Of a stretch of DNA of 64,000 nucleotides, positions 8,797-18,402 are shown piece after piece (the first letter of the stretch is position 1; every line of letters begins with the position of its first letter). The position numbers and the translations under genes are program-made. Under the pieces are notes generated by a model that saw nothing but the letters and a program-made list of their open reading frames with translations, was not told where the DNA came from and searched no databases. The stretch is from Emticicia fluvialis (GTDB taxonomy: Bacteria > Bacteroidota > Bacteroidia > Cytophagales > Spirosomataceae): the NCBI RefSeq assembly GCF_024793945.1, contig NZ_JANUSD010000011.1:1-64000 (forward strand), read 5' to 3'.

Positions 8797-10896
8797 TCAA
8801 CCTTTCATAAAACGTATCAACAGAATCTCGGCCAGTAAAAAAGCCAGGGCAAGCATTATGCAGTATTTCCAGAGTGGTGTACCTACATTATTTTCACGGA
8901 AAGTTTTCACAAAATCGCCATCCAACAGATTATCAAAAACAGTTACATTTTTTTGCCCTGCAAAGAAGTTTTTCAGTTCTTCAGGCGTATAAAATTCCAT
9001 TTTAGATTCCTCATTGTCATGGTTCAATGCCAGCAATTTTTCTGTTTTACCATCAAGCTGCAACTCATAATACCCCGACTCCAGCAATTGGTTGTCCGTC
9101 AGTTGGCTCGACTTTGGCAATTCAAGCGTTAATTCATTGCCATTAATCCGCTGTACCGGAATAATCTCCATGCCATTGGTTCTCCCTTCGGTGGCTATGC
9201 TCTTCAGTTTATAAGTGGCATTTTTCTTTCCATCGGGTACATCAATCGTAATGCTGCCTTCACTAAAATTATACGCTGCCCTTTCACGCCTTACGCTCAT
9301 AGAGGCTATCTTAAACATAGTAGGCACAAAAAAAGCGTGTTCGGCAAAGTTTCCGTAGTTTCTTTCAAGCGGGGATGCAGACAAATATACCCGGCCCAAT
9401 GCCGAATTAGTAGCCGTAATAAAATTTTGCTGGTTTTTGAACGTCAAAATTTTCTCTCCAATGCCAGACCACCTCAACACCGGTTGCATAACAGGCGAAT
9501 TGGTTATACCCTGCAAGGTAGTTCGTTCAAACACATCAGCAAAAAACGGATTCTGTCTATCCGGCTCTGCCACAGGCAACTGGCTTTGAGGTAAAGGCGG
9601 CTGCCTCACAACAGTTATGCTGTTGATTCCGAAACCACTCAGCAATTGACCGTACTCCTCAGCATCCGGGTTTGCCGGCGGGAAAATCATTAGACTACCA
9701 CCCCGGCGCACAAATTCTTCCAGACTTGCCCTGAAACTACCGTTAATATGCTCTACCCCTTCTACCACAATCAGATTTGCATTTTTAAACTGCCCTACAT
9801 CAACATTATTGGCACTGTAGGCTCTGTAAGAAAAGAGGCTGTCGTTTTCAAAAACTTTTTCAATGTAATCGGCGGCGCTGCGTTGTTCATACAAATGCAA
9901 AACCTGAATAACGGGCGACGCATCCAGCACAAAATAGTAATCATTATCAAACGTAACAGGCTGGTCATCAAAAGACACCCGACCTTTATGAAAACCCTTG
10001 CTTTTTACAGTAAAGTTAAAAGTTGCAGTAGCCGAGCTGTTAGGGGCAATGTCAACCGAGGCCGTTGAGGCCTGGGTATCATCTATAAAGAGCTTTACAG
10101 GTAGTTTTTCTACCTCATTATCGCCCGAATTAAATACCTTCACAAACAGTACATTGTTTTGCATTTCTCTGATAAACGGAGAGGCCAGCCAGACCGAATC
10201 GACGAACACATTCTGAGATGCCTTACCCCGAACAGGCACCAGAAACAGCTTGTCAAGCGAATCGGTTTTAATGTTTTTCAGGTTTCCGGCCGTACTCTTC
10301 TGAAAATCAGAAAACCAGAAAAACTGGTTACCAGCGCTGGCATTGTGCTTTTGCGCCAGGCTTCGCTGGCGTTTATACACATTTTCTAAAGTACGCGGGT
10401 TAGGCGACAACCCCACAGACGTGAGCCTGTCTTTTATTTTGGTTGTATTGGTTACGGTCTGGTCGTCGCCGGAGAAATCGTTAGTAACTAATTGCACATT
10501 GGGCGACTGACTGAAAAGTGTCAGTAACTCGTCTATTTTTGTAATGGCCAAGTCAAGATACCTTTTATTTTCTGTTGTATTCTGCATACTCAAAGAGTTA
10601 TCAAGATACAAACTGGTTACCCCCAAACCAGTTGAGCTATTGGCAGTGGCATTTTTAGCAGGCAGAAAAGGCTGCGCAAAAGCCAGAGCCAGAAAAACCA
10701 AAAACAACACCCTTGCAGCCAGTATAAGCCATTGCTTCAACCGCCTGAAAGAGCTTGTCTCAGATTCAACCACTTTCAGAAAAGCCACATTGGTAAAAAA
10801 CACCTTTTTTGTGCGCCTGAAGTTAAATAGATGAATAATGATTGGTATCGAGATAGCCAATAAACCCCACAAAAAAGACGGAAAGAGAAACTGCAT
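8797..10896 (-). CDS. BatA/vWA-domain membrane protein
   Basis: A 699-residue membrane protein of the group with an N-terminal BatA domain. The N-terminus (FLFPSFLWGLLAISIPIIIHL, then RRLKQWLILAARVLFLVFLALAFAQPF) gives two membrane helices with the typical HLFNFRRTKKV segment between them. A von Willebrand A-like domain begins at about residue 95 with the MIDAS-like DNSLSMQ, though the rest of the metal site is not obvious. A large periplasmic part follows and a last helix (CIMLALAFLLAEILLIRFM) anchors the C-terminus. Such proteins in Bacteroidota are often encoded near MoxR-ATPase clusters, but no MoxR gene is present here. The role is unknown beyond membrane anchoring and likely protein-protein contacts. 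Confidence 0.85.
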   Translation of the reverse strand: MQFLFPSFLWGLLAISIPIIIHLFNFRRTKKVFFTNVAFLKVVESETSSFRRLKQWLILAARVLFLVFLALAFAQPFLPAKNATANSSTGLGVTSLYLDNSLSMQNTTENKRYLDLAITKIDELLTLFSQSPNVQLVTNDFSGDDQTVTNTTKIKDRLTSVGLSPNPRTLENVYKRQRSLAQKHNASAGNQFFWFSDFQKSTAGNLKNIKTDSLDKLFLVPVRGKASQNVFVDSVWLASPFIREMQNNVLFVKVFNSGDNEVEKLPVKLFIDDTQASTASVDIAPNSSATATFNFTVKSKGFHKGRVSFDDQPVTFDNDYYFVLDASPVIQVLHLYEQRSAADYIEKVFENDSLFSYRAYSANNVDVGQFKNANLIVVEGVEHINGSFRASLEEFVRRGGSLMIFPPANPDAEEYGQLLSGFGINSITVVRQPPLPQSQLPVAEPDRQNPFFADVFERTTLQGITNSPVMQPVLRWSGIGEKILTFKNQQNFITATNSALGRVYLSASPLERNYGNFAEHAFFVPTMFKIASMSVRRERAAYNFSEGSITIDVPDGKKNATYKLKSIATEGRTNGMEIIPVQRINGNELTLELPKSSQLTDNQLLESGYYELQLDGKTEKLLALNHDNEESKMEFYTPEELKNFFAGQKNVTVFDNLLDGDFVKTFRENNVGTPLWKYCIMLALAFLLAEILLIRFMKG

Positions 10897-11112
10897 ATAA
10901 TCAAGCCCTGAGGGTATATCTTTTTAATTTTAATTATTAAACGTAAAAGTGCTAAAATCCTTTCAATGTTTTTACTGATATTTTAGTTGCTTTTCAGCTC
11001 ATGTCTTATTTGCACCGGAATAGGTGCCTCAGGGCAAATTATGCGTTGCTCAATTTATGGTAAATCTGCTTTTCAAATATCAAATCGCATTAGCAAACTT
11101 AACAAAATCAAC

Positions 11113-11120
11113 TAATTTTG
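11113..11120 (+). promoter_or_regulatory. Putative Bacteroidota -7 element
   Basis: TAATTTTG matches the Bacteroidota -7 consensus TAnnTTTG exactly and lies 26 bp upstream of the ATG at 11147. I see no convincing -33 TTTG at the usual distance. Three other genes of this window have the same octamer at nearly the same spacing, which raises confidence. Confidence 0.55.
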
Positions 11121-11146
11121 TCAAAACTTATTACACCCTGATACAC

Positions 11147-13498
11147 ATGAAAAAACACTTCATCCTTTTAGCAGTTTTATTTTGTTCTTTAACCACAAAA
11201 GCGCAGCTCACTGTCGAAAAAATTATGCAGGAGCCCTATAAATGGATAGGTACTTCGCCAGGCAATATCTTCTGGTCAGAAGATTCGAAAACCATTTATT
11301 TTTCGTGGAACCCTGATAAAAACAAGAGTGATTCATTGTACAAAATAGTGCTTCCAGACAAAACACCTGTAAAAGTTACCCCAAAAGAAAGAAGAAGCCT
11401 GCCGTCTCAACAAGGCACTTACAACAAAGACTATTCATTAAAGGTATATGAAAAACAGGGAGAATTATACCTTTTATATACCAATACCCAAAAAATAAAA
11501 CAATTAACCAGCACCATTGAGCGTGAGGCAGGGCCCTATTTCAGTGGCGATGAAACCAAAATCATATTCACCAAAAGTGGGAATCTTTTCAGCCTGAATC
11601 TGGCCGATGGCATGATTTCTCAACTATCCAATTTTATTGTTGGCAATAAAAAAGCAGAAGCCAGGCTGAACGAAGAAGAAAAATGGTTGAAGAACGACCA
11701 GATTGCCTTGTTTGAGATTCTGAAAGAACGAAAAGAAAAGAAAGACCTAACCGAAAAAAATGCAAAAGCAGATTTGGCCAAAAGACCAAAAGAGATTTAT
11801 CTGGAGGGCAAAAATCTGGAAACCCCGCTGGTAAGTCCCGACTTACGGTTCATAACTTATCGGCTTTCAACTCCGGCAGTTGGTGCCAAAAACACCATTG
11901 TGCCTAGCTATGTAACTGAATCTGGTTTTACTGAGGATATTCCTGCCCGCACAAAAGTGGGCAGCCCCATGAGCAGCTATGAGAGCTACATTTATGACAC
12001 TAAAAAAGATACGGTGTATCAGATAAGCACAAAAGACCTGGCCGGCATAACGCAACAGCCCGAGTTTTTGAAAGATTATCCTAAAAAAGACACAACCAAA
12101 AAAAAACAGGCCGACCGCAAGGTGATTGTAGTTGGGCCGAGGTGGTCTGACAACGGAACGCAGGCTGTGGTCGTGGTTCGGTCGTTCGACAACAAAGACC
12201 GTTGGATAATGCTTCTGAATGCCGAAACCGGTAAATTGAAGTTACTTGACCGCCAGCACGATGAAGCATGGATTGGCGGCCCCGGCGTCGGATTCACACT
12301 AAGTGTAGGTAATCTGGATTGGATTGACGACCAGACTATCTATTTTCAGTCTGAGGCTGATGGTTACTCGCATTTATATACCCTTAATGTAATTACAGGT
12401 GAGAAAAAACAACTGACCTCGGGTAAATTTGAGATTCAGCAGGCACAGCTTTCTAAAGATAAACAATGGTTTTACCTAACCACAAACGAGGTGCATCCGG
12501 GTGAAACCCACTTTTACAAAATGGCTGTTGCAGGCGGAGAACGCATCAGAATAACCAACCTGACAGGTGGTAATGAAGTTACGCTTTCGCCCGATGAAAA
12601 AACCATAGCCCTGCGGTATTCTTATATGAACAAGCCCTGGGAATTATATGTGCAGGATAACGCTCCGGCGGCCAAAGCTGAGCAGGTAACGCATTCTCTT
12701 ACCGATGAGTTTAAGGCTTATGCCTGGAAAGAACCCCAGATAATTACCTTTAAAGCCCGCGACGGCGTTGATATTTATGCCCGTATATATGAGCCTGCCA
12801 AAAAGCTGAAAAACAAAAAGGCAGTGATATTTGTACACGGCGCGGGGTATTTGCAAAATGTACATAAATGGTGGAGCCAGTATTTCCGTGAGTATATGTT
12901 CCATAACCTGTTGGTTGATAAAGGTTATACCGTTTTAGATATTGACTACCGTGCCAGTTCCGGATACGGACGTGACGTACGGACGGGTATTTATCGTTTT
13001 ATGGGAGGTAAAGATTTGACAGACCATGTTGATGGCGCCAAACTTCTGACAGAAAAATATGGCATTGACCCTAAGAAAATTGGTATCTACGGTGGGTCTT
13101 ATGGTGGGTTTATTACCCTGATGGCCATGTTTACTACACCTGATGTTTTTGCCGCAGGTGCCGCCCTGAGACCAGTAACCGACTGGGCCGCGTATAATCA
13201 TGGCTATACGGCTAACATTCTGAACGAGCCACAGACAGACAGCCTGGCGTACCGTAAAAGCTCGCCTATCTACCATGCCGCAGGACTGAAAGGCCATTTA
13301 CTTATTTGCCACGGAATGGTTGACGTGAACGTTCACATACAGGATTCTTACCGGCTTGTACAGAGATTAATAGAACTGAAAAAGGAAAACTGGGAGATGG
13401 CAAGCTACCCGATGGAAGACCACGGTTTTGTAGAACCCACCAGCTGGATGGATGAGTATAAAAGAATACTGAAACTGTTTGAAGAACGATTGAAATAA
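11147..13498 (+). CDS. S9 family prolyl oligopeptidase/dipeptidyl peptidase, secreted
   Basis: A 783-residue serine peptidase. I start it at 11147 because MKKHFILLAVLFCSLTTKAQ is a signal peptide; an upstream in-frame ATG at 11024 would place a non-secretory 41-residue extension before it and lies upstream of the promoter element. Residues about 40-520 form a beta-propeller rich in WSEDSKTIYF-type strands. The C-terminal alpha/beta hydrolase domain has the nucleophile motif GGSYGG (S651), Asp in HGMVDVN (D726) and His in EDHGF (H759). It should cleave peptides, probably after proline or as dipeptides, in the periplasm. A lysine-rich loop (KKDTTKKKQADRK) interrupts the propeller. Confidence 0.92.
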   Translation: MKKHFILLAVLFCSLTTKAQLTVEKIMQEPYKWIGTSPGNIFWSEDSKTIYFSWNPDKNKSDSLYKIVLPDKTPVKVTPKERRSLPSQQGTYNKDYSLKVYEKQGELYLLYTNTQKIKQLTSTIEREAGPYFSGDETKIIFTKSGNLFSLNLADGMISQLSNFIVGNKKAEARLNEEEKWLKNDQIALFEILKERKEKKDLTEKNAKADLAKRPKEIYLEGKNLETPLVSPDLRFITYRLSTPAVGAKNTIVPSYVTESGFTEDIPARTKVGSPMSSYESYIYDTKKDTVYQISTKDLAGITQQPEFLKDYPKKDTTKKKQADRKVIVVGPRWSDNGTQAVVVVRSFDNKDRWIMLLNAETGKLKLLDRQHDEAWIGGPGVGFTLSVGNLDWIDDQTIYFQSEADGYSHLYTLNVITGEKKQLTSGKFEIQQAQLSKDKQWFYLTTNEVHPGETHFYKMAVAGGERIRITNLTGGNEVTLSPDEKTIALRYSYMNKPWELYVQDNAPAAKAEQVTHSLTDEFKAYAWKEPQIITFKARDGVDIYARIYEPAKKLKNKKAVIFVHGAGYLQNVHKWWSQYFREYMFHNLLVDKGYTVLDIDYRASSGYGRDVRTGIYRFMGGKDLTDHVDGAKLLTEKYGIDPKKIGIYGGSYGGFITLMAMFTTPDVFAAGAALRPVTDWAAYNHGYTANILNEPQTDSLAYRKSSPIYHAAGLKGHLLICHGMVDVNVHIQDSYRLVQRLIELKKENWEMASYPMEDHGFVEPTSWMDEYKRILKLFEERLK

Positions 13499-13507
13499 TG
13501 AGTTTGA

Positions 13508-13537
13508 GGGTGTCGGAAACGGCACCCTTTTATTTTG
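13508..13537. terminator. Intrinsic terminator after the S9 peptidase
   Basis: An 8-bp stem with one G-U pair (GGGTGTCG at 13508-13515, CGGCACCC at 13520-13527) closes a GAAA tetraloop and is followed by TTTTATTTTG. It lies 9 bp after the peptidase stop and runs into the 3' end of the convergent pnuC, so it serves mainly the + strand gene. Confidence 0.85.
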
Positions 13538-14183
13538 CCTTTCTGAATTCTTTTGTCCAGCTCACGGCGCCCAAAAGCGCGATCACACAGAAAACAGCAT
13601 ATAACAAAGAATACAACTTTACATCTTTCACAAAGTACATATAGGTGCTTATAATGTCTACCCCTAACCACACCCACCATGACTCCACTTTTTTACGAAT
13701 TAAAAGAAATGTGGCAAAAATGCTCATAATGGTTGTAAAGGAGTCCATATATGGAAAAGCGCTGGGCATGCTGAAAACCATCGGTAACCACTCATGCAGT
13801 TTGCTGGCAAATGTACCCAGCAACAAGGTTCCTGCCAGGCCTATCAAAGATAACAAACCAAATTGCTGAATTGACAACTGGCTGATTCTCAATTCATTTT
13901 TCCGGTTAGCCTCTTCCTGCCTGGGGTATTTCCATTGCCAGAAACCTATCAGGTTGGTAATAAAAAAAAACACCTGCAGAAACATATCGGGGTATAGCTG
14001 AATCTGATAAAACATAATAAATGCCAACACCACGTTAGCCAACCCCACCACCCAGCTCCAGGCGTTTTCGCGCGCTGAAAGAATAACGGCAACCAAACCG
14101 GTAACGGTAGCGTAAAACTCAAGATAACTCATTTTTACGCCCAGAAGCTCAAAGAAAATATTATTGATATCAAAAAAATCCAT
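13530..14183 (-). CDS. pnuC: Nicotinamide riboside transporter PnuC
   Basis: A 217-residue membrane protein of the PnuC family, which takes up nicotinamide riboside for NAD synthesis. About seven hydrophobic helices are visible. The family motifs are WSWVVGLANV near residue 45 and YPDMFLQVFFFITNLIGFWQW near 65-85. I choose the ATG at 14183; a GTG two codons earlier is possible. Its start lies about 75 bp from the stop of the histidine kinase gene on the same strand. No NadR-like gene adjoins it, so regulation cannot be read from context. Confidence 0.9.
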   Translation of the reverse strand: MDFFDINNIFFELLGVKMSYLEFYATVTGLVAVILSARENAWSWVVGLANVVLAFIMFYQIQLYPDMFLQVFFFITNLIGFWQWKYPRQEEANRKNELRISQLSIQQFGLLSLIGLAGTLLLGTFASKLHEWLPMVFSMPSAFPYMDSFTTIMSIFATFLLIRKKVESWWVWLGVDIISTYMYFVKDVKLYSLLYAVFCVIALLGAVSWTKEFRKAK

Positions 14184-14259
14184 TAGCACCTATTTTTAGG
14201 CAAGATAAGCCCGCAACTTGAAAAACGAATCACACCAGGGCTATTTTCTGTAAATTTGG

Positions 14260-17200
14260 CTACAAAGAGGGCGCTAGTGGTAAGTCAATAAAAAATGTAG
14301 TGCCACGGTTGTTTTCGGTTTCAAACCAGATATTGCCCCCGGCGTGTTCTACTCCTCTGCGAGCCATGGCCAATCCAAAGCCAGACCCACCCACTTTGGT
14401 CGTAAAATTAGGCCTGAATACCTTTTCATGGTGTTTTTCGGCAATGCCAGCACCGTTGTCCTGAATCTCAATTATTACTTTGTCGTCTTCAGTTTTATAT
14501 AATCTCAGATTTATAATCGGCCTTTTACCAAAAGGAACCGACTGAATACCATTAATAATTAAATTGGTGATTACCCTGCTCATAAACTGCCGGTCGCCAA
14601 TTACCAGAGCTTCGCTTTCTCTTATATAAGCATTGAGCGCTATTTTGTCATCCTCAGCGTATAAATCAGCCGATTTCTGAACCAGCGAAACGAGGTCAAA
14701 AATTTCACTGCGAGGCACAGGCATCTTGGCAAATTCTGAAAATGAATTAGCAATTTCGCTGATGTTATCAATCTGCTCGGTAAGTGAATCCAGGGTTCTT
14801 TCAATACGCTCCCGTGCTCTCGGACTATCAATCACGAGTGTGCGCTGTAGCTGCTGGATGGATAACTTCATGGGGGTCAGCGGATTTTTTATCTCATGGG
14901 CCACTTGCTTGGCCATTTCTCGCCAGGCTGTTTGTTTCTGGCTTAAAGAAAGCGCCGTCTTGTTGTCTTCCAGCTTTTTAATTACCTTATTGTATTCTCT
15001 TACTACCAGCCCGATTTCGTCATCAGAGCTCCACTCCAGCCGCTTAACAGACTTGCCGGCATTGCTTACTTTTAATTTATCAACCACAATTTTGAGAGGC
15101 TTCATTAAAAGGCCAGAAACCAGGTAGGAAATCAGTAACAGCAAAAAAAGCAATATTGTGGCTACTATCAGAATAGAACCAACCACCTTTTGCACCTGTT
15201 GGCTTAACACGGAATCGGCATCAAAAAAAGGCACGCCAATAATTCCCAGGGTGTGGCCATCCTGCTCTTTTACAATTGCATAGGCAGTTTTGTAATTACG
15301 ATTGCTTAGGCGCTCGGGCAATACAATGCCATTTTCTTTATCATTAAGGATATTTCTGTAAGCTACGGGATTGATGTAATCAGAAACAAAGCCTTCTTCA
15401 TAGATCAACGGCAGGGTGCTGAAACTCAGCCTGCCATCAGGGTTATACAGATTAATATCCAGTTGGGCATCATGCGCCAGTTTGCTTATTTCCTGTTTCA
15501 GGGTTGCCTTGCTACCGTCTTCCTGTGCCAGACTTTTCAATCTTGACTCAATGATAGAAGAAATATTGACAGTACTGTCGAGAAAAGCTTTTTCCTGATT
15601 AATCTCTGAATTTTCTTCAAGAATAATTACCGTAGTTATAACCAGCAAGGCCAGGGGCAGCAGAAATACTACGTTAAGGTATAACTGCATTTTGGCCGAA
15701 AACCCGGCCTTGTATTTGCGTATGCTGTATTTTAAGGCATAGATTATCATTACAATAACCGTACACCAGACAGAAAGCAGAAACAAAAAAGAAAAATTAG
15801 TAAGCAGGTGATTCCAGAGATGGTAGTCTGACGATATAACGACCTTGTAACCGCTCTTACCACTTTTACCTACATGCTTGTAATTATTGATTATAATGCC
15901 TTTTTCGTAAAGGCGATTCATATTCAGCAGCGAGTCTGGCAAACTGATGCTGTAATTAAAATCGCCTGAATTAAAAATGAGTTTATTCTGTCTGTCAAAA
16001 ATAGCGTAGCTGTAGTTTTTAGCTTCGGCTATACTGGCAAACCTTTCGTCTACCATCCAATCAGGGTAGGCACCCTGCTCAAAATCGTCTTTGGGTATCA
16101 ATTCAAGCACTACCACGCCAGACAGCGAGGCCGTTTTGCCAACCGGTATAAAAACTACGTAATGCGGCACATCATTGCTTGCGGTCTTATCAATAAAGAA
16201 AACAGAGGGGTTCTGGGTTTTAAACTGCGCTTTGGCAAATTTTTCCTTATAAAAATCAAGGACAGGAGCGGTTTTGTCTGGCCCTAACGGATTCCCCCTG
16301 CTATCAAAAATCAAAACATCGGCTTCGTAGCGGTTAAGGTATTCGTTCCAGTAACGGTCTTCTAAAACCTTTTGCACCCCAAATGCCGGATTGGTACTTT
16401 TCATTAATTGCTCAATGGCCGAATCCCGGTTCAGAGCCGTAACCAGGTCTGTCAACACATGCGCACCTAACACATTGTTATCAGTAAGATACCGCTGTGC
16501 AATTTTCTGCTTTACAAAAAAATCTTTGTCTTGCTCGCAATCAAAAACCACAAACATAGCAATGGCCGCCGACACAAACGCCCCGGTACCAAAATAAAGG
16601 TTTGTTCTGAACGTAAACTTATAAAAAAACCGTGGCAGGCGAGCCGCATAAACAAATATAAAATAAACCCCGCCCAACAGATAAACCCAATGGAATTCAT
16701 CTAAAAAAGAGATTATCAACAAGCCTGTCAGCACACCAAACACCCATTTGATAGCACCTTGCACGAAATCTTTATTGAGCCTGAGAAAAATACTGATAAG
16801 CAAATGATTGATCAAGAAAAAAACAATGGACGAGGCCAGATACAGTACTAAAGCCGCTATTTTAAAAGAAGAAAAGCTGGCTGCAAGCGTCAAATCAATC
16901 GTAAACATTGATTTTTCGTAGATACTGCACAGGTTACGGTAAAACAAGAAAGTTGAAAGCACCGATGCCCCAGCCACTGCTACTGAAAATACATGCTTAA
17001 AAAAAGCAGGAGCCTTTGTGAGCCTGTAGTAGTTTTCTGACCTGTAAAAATACATGGTCAGGTAACCTGCCAATATAAAACATACAAGGGTATCTAGCAG
17101 GGCATTTCCCATTGAGGGCACCCAGGGGCTGATGGTAAGATATTTAGGATTAAAATATTCTGTTTCATAAACGGCATATAAAACTCCGTTTGAAAGCATG

Positions 17201-17961
17201 GCCAGCCTTACAAAAATCAAGTAGGCCGCAAGTAATAAAAATGCCCGCCCGTATTGGCGATTGCTGTGAAAATCATGAATAAACAAAATTACCAACAAAC
17301 CCAATAGCGCTAAACTGGCTATAACCATTAAAACTGTATTACCCGATACAAACGGAATACCATCATGCCTGGCCAGTGCCGGGGCAATAGAAAACAAAAA
17401 ATGGCCGTTGCCGTCTCTGATGTTCAGATATAATACCGATGACGGCAAATCAGATAACTTTGCAGGTCTGTTAGCAAAAATCCGGTTGTTGTAATTAATA
17501 CTTTGGTTGGGGCTTTTCTGATATAAATTAATGAGCGAGAAAATCTCAATTTTTTTGCCGTTATCATCAAACCTGTAAGTGTTTACTATAAATTTATGAT
17601 TTCGGCTATTGAGAAGCGAATTAGCTGCGTTTCTGTCTAAGCGCTGGTAGTCTGGCACAAAATCCTGGTCTGACCAGTAGACCAGTTTGCCGTTGCTGAA
17701 AATATAATACGGATAGGTGGTTTGGCCGGGCGATTGGAACTTACCCATTGGTTTTTGCCGGTAATTGATACTTACCCGCTGCAACTCCTCATCAGATATT
17801 TGTATTTGCGCCTTCAGATTTTCTCTTACCCCGTTTGCATAGTATTCCTGCGCAAGGCGCGTCGGGTCGGTTTCCACAAACAAAGAATTAAACGCCGCAG
17901 CCAAAGCAAATACTATAGAAAGAATAAGTAAAATAGGTTTCTTAAACAACTTCCAATCCAT
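14260..17961 (-). CDS. NtrY-like transmembrane sensor histidine kinase
   Basis: A very long 1233-residue sensor kinase. The N-terminal 800 residues contain about ten to twelve membrane helices and two extracytoplasmic regions. The last helix (VGSILIVATILLFLLLLISYLVSG) leads into a HAMP linker. The kinase core has the H-box AHEIKNPLTPMKLS with phospho-acceptor H1022, the N-box VITNLIINGIQ, the G1 box IQDNGAGIA and the G2 box GGSGFGLAMARRGVEHAGG. The NPLTPMKLSIQQLQ sequence is typical of the NtrY/NtrB side of the family. No response regulator gene adjoins it, so it is an orphan kinase here. The input signal is unknown. Confidence 0.93.
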   Translation of the reverse strand: MDWKLFKKPILLILSIVFALAAAFNSLFVETDPTRLAQEYYANGVRENLKAQIQISDEELQRVSINYRQKPMGKFQSPGQTTYPYYIFSNGKLVYWSDQDFVPDYQRLDRNAANSLLNSRNHKFIVNTYRFDDNGKKIEIFSLINLYQKSPNQSINYNNRIFANRPAKLSDLPSSVLYLNIRDGNGHFLFSIAPALARHDGIPFVSGNTVLMVIASLALLGLLVILFIHDFHSNRQYGRAFLLLAAYLIFVRLAMLSNGVLYAVYETEYFNPKYLTISPWVPSMGNALLDTLVCFILAGYLTMYFYRSENYYRLTKAPAFFKHVFSVAVAGASVLSTFLFYRNLCSIYEKSMFTIDLTLAASFSSFKIAALVLYLASSIVFFLINHLLISIFLRLNKDFVQGAIKWVFGVLTGLLIISFLDEFHWVYLLGGVYFIFVYAARLPRFFYKFTFRTNLYFGTGAFVSAAIAMFVVFDCEQDKDFFVKQKIAQRYLTDNNVLGAHVLTDLVTALNRDSAIEQLMKSTNPAFGVQKVLEDRYWNEYLNRYEADVLIFDSRGNPLGPDKTAPVLDFYKEKFAKAQFKTQNPSVFFIDKTASNDVPHYVVFIPVGKTASLSGVVVLELIPKDDFEQGAYPDWMVDERFASIAEAKNYSYAIFDRQNKLIFNSGDFNYSISLPDSLLNMNRLYEKGIIINNYKHVGKSGKSGYKVVISSDYHLWNHLLTNFSFLFLLSVWCTVIVMIIYALKYSIRKYKAGFSAKMQLYLNVVFLLPLALLVITTVIILEENSEINQEKAFLDSTVNISSIIESRLKSLAQEDGSKATLKQEISKLAHDAQLDINLYNPDGRLSFSTLPLIYEEGFVSDYINPVAYRNILNDKENGIVLPERLSNRNYKTAYAIVKEQDGHTLGIIGVPFFDADSVLSQQVQKVVGSILIVATILLFLLLLISYLVSGLLMKPLKIVVDKLKVSNAGKSVKRLEWSSDDEIGLVVREYNKVIKKLEDNKTALSLSQKQTAWREMAKQVAHEIKNPLTPMKLSIQQLQRTLVIDSPRARERIERTLDSLTEQIDNISEIANSFSEFAKMPVPRSEIFDLVSLVQKSADLYAEDDKIALNAYIRESEALVIGDRQFMSRVITNLIINGIQSVPFGKRPIINLRLYKTEDDKVIIEIQDNGAGIAEKHHEKVFRPNFTTKVGGSGFGLAMARRGVEHAGGNIWFETENNRGTTFFIDLPLAPSL

Positions 17962-18014
17962 GATGAAGGTTAAGTTCTGACTTCAAACTCTCTCGAAAAC
18001 CATGCCAAAAACAA

Positions 18015-18293
18015 TCATTCTTTCATAATTACAAATCCGGTGCCAGCATCCGTTTGGGTGTAATCTATTTTTGTTCCAATTACATACATCAGGTGCCGGC
18101 GGTCAATTACCACTACTACACCCTCAATTTCATACACTTCGTCATGATCAGAGGCCTTGTCTAACCCGAGCAGATAACTACCTGAGCAAGCGCCGCCTTT
18201 CATTCCTACGCGAAGCGCATAACCATCAGGTATACCGGGCGCACTGAACGTTCTCAATATCTCCTTTTTTGCTTCAGGTGTAAATACTATCAT
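18015..18293 (-). CDS. IscA/HesB-like protein lacking the C-terminal CxC motif
   Basis: A 92-residue protein with the A-type Fe-S carrier fold. I start at the ATG (MIVFTPEAKKEIL) that matches the family start; a TTG at 18326 would add 11 residues. The first conserved cysteine is kept in GGACSGSYLLGLD (C36), but the normal CGCG near the C-terminus is replaced by DAGTGF, so the usual three-cysteine site is incomplete. It could still belong to the wider HesB-like group with altered cluster binding or a structural role. The gene is divergent from the DUF7935-like gene and sits 53 bp from the kinase gene start on the same strand. Confidence 0.8.
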   Translation of the reverse strand: MIVFTPEAKKEILRTFSAPGIPDGYALRVGMKGGACSGSYLLGLDKASDHDEVYEIEGVVVVIDRRHLMYVIGTKIDYTQTDAGTGFVIMKE

Positions 18294-18368
18294 TTCTTTT
18301 GCCTCGTTATCTACATGCACTGGCAAAAATAATCACTACATTGTGATATTCTCTCAATGAGTAATTTA

Positions 18369-18376
18369 TAATTTTG
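18369..18376 (+). promoter_or_regulatory. Putative Bacteroidota -7 element
   Basis: TAATTTTG matches TAnnTTTG exactly and ends 26 bp before the ATG at 18403. A TTG at 18341-18343 is a little too far upstream to be a convincing -33 box. Confidence 0.55.
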
Positions 18377-18402
18377 CATTTTTACAACTCACAGAAGCAA
18401 TA

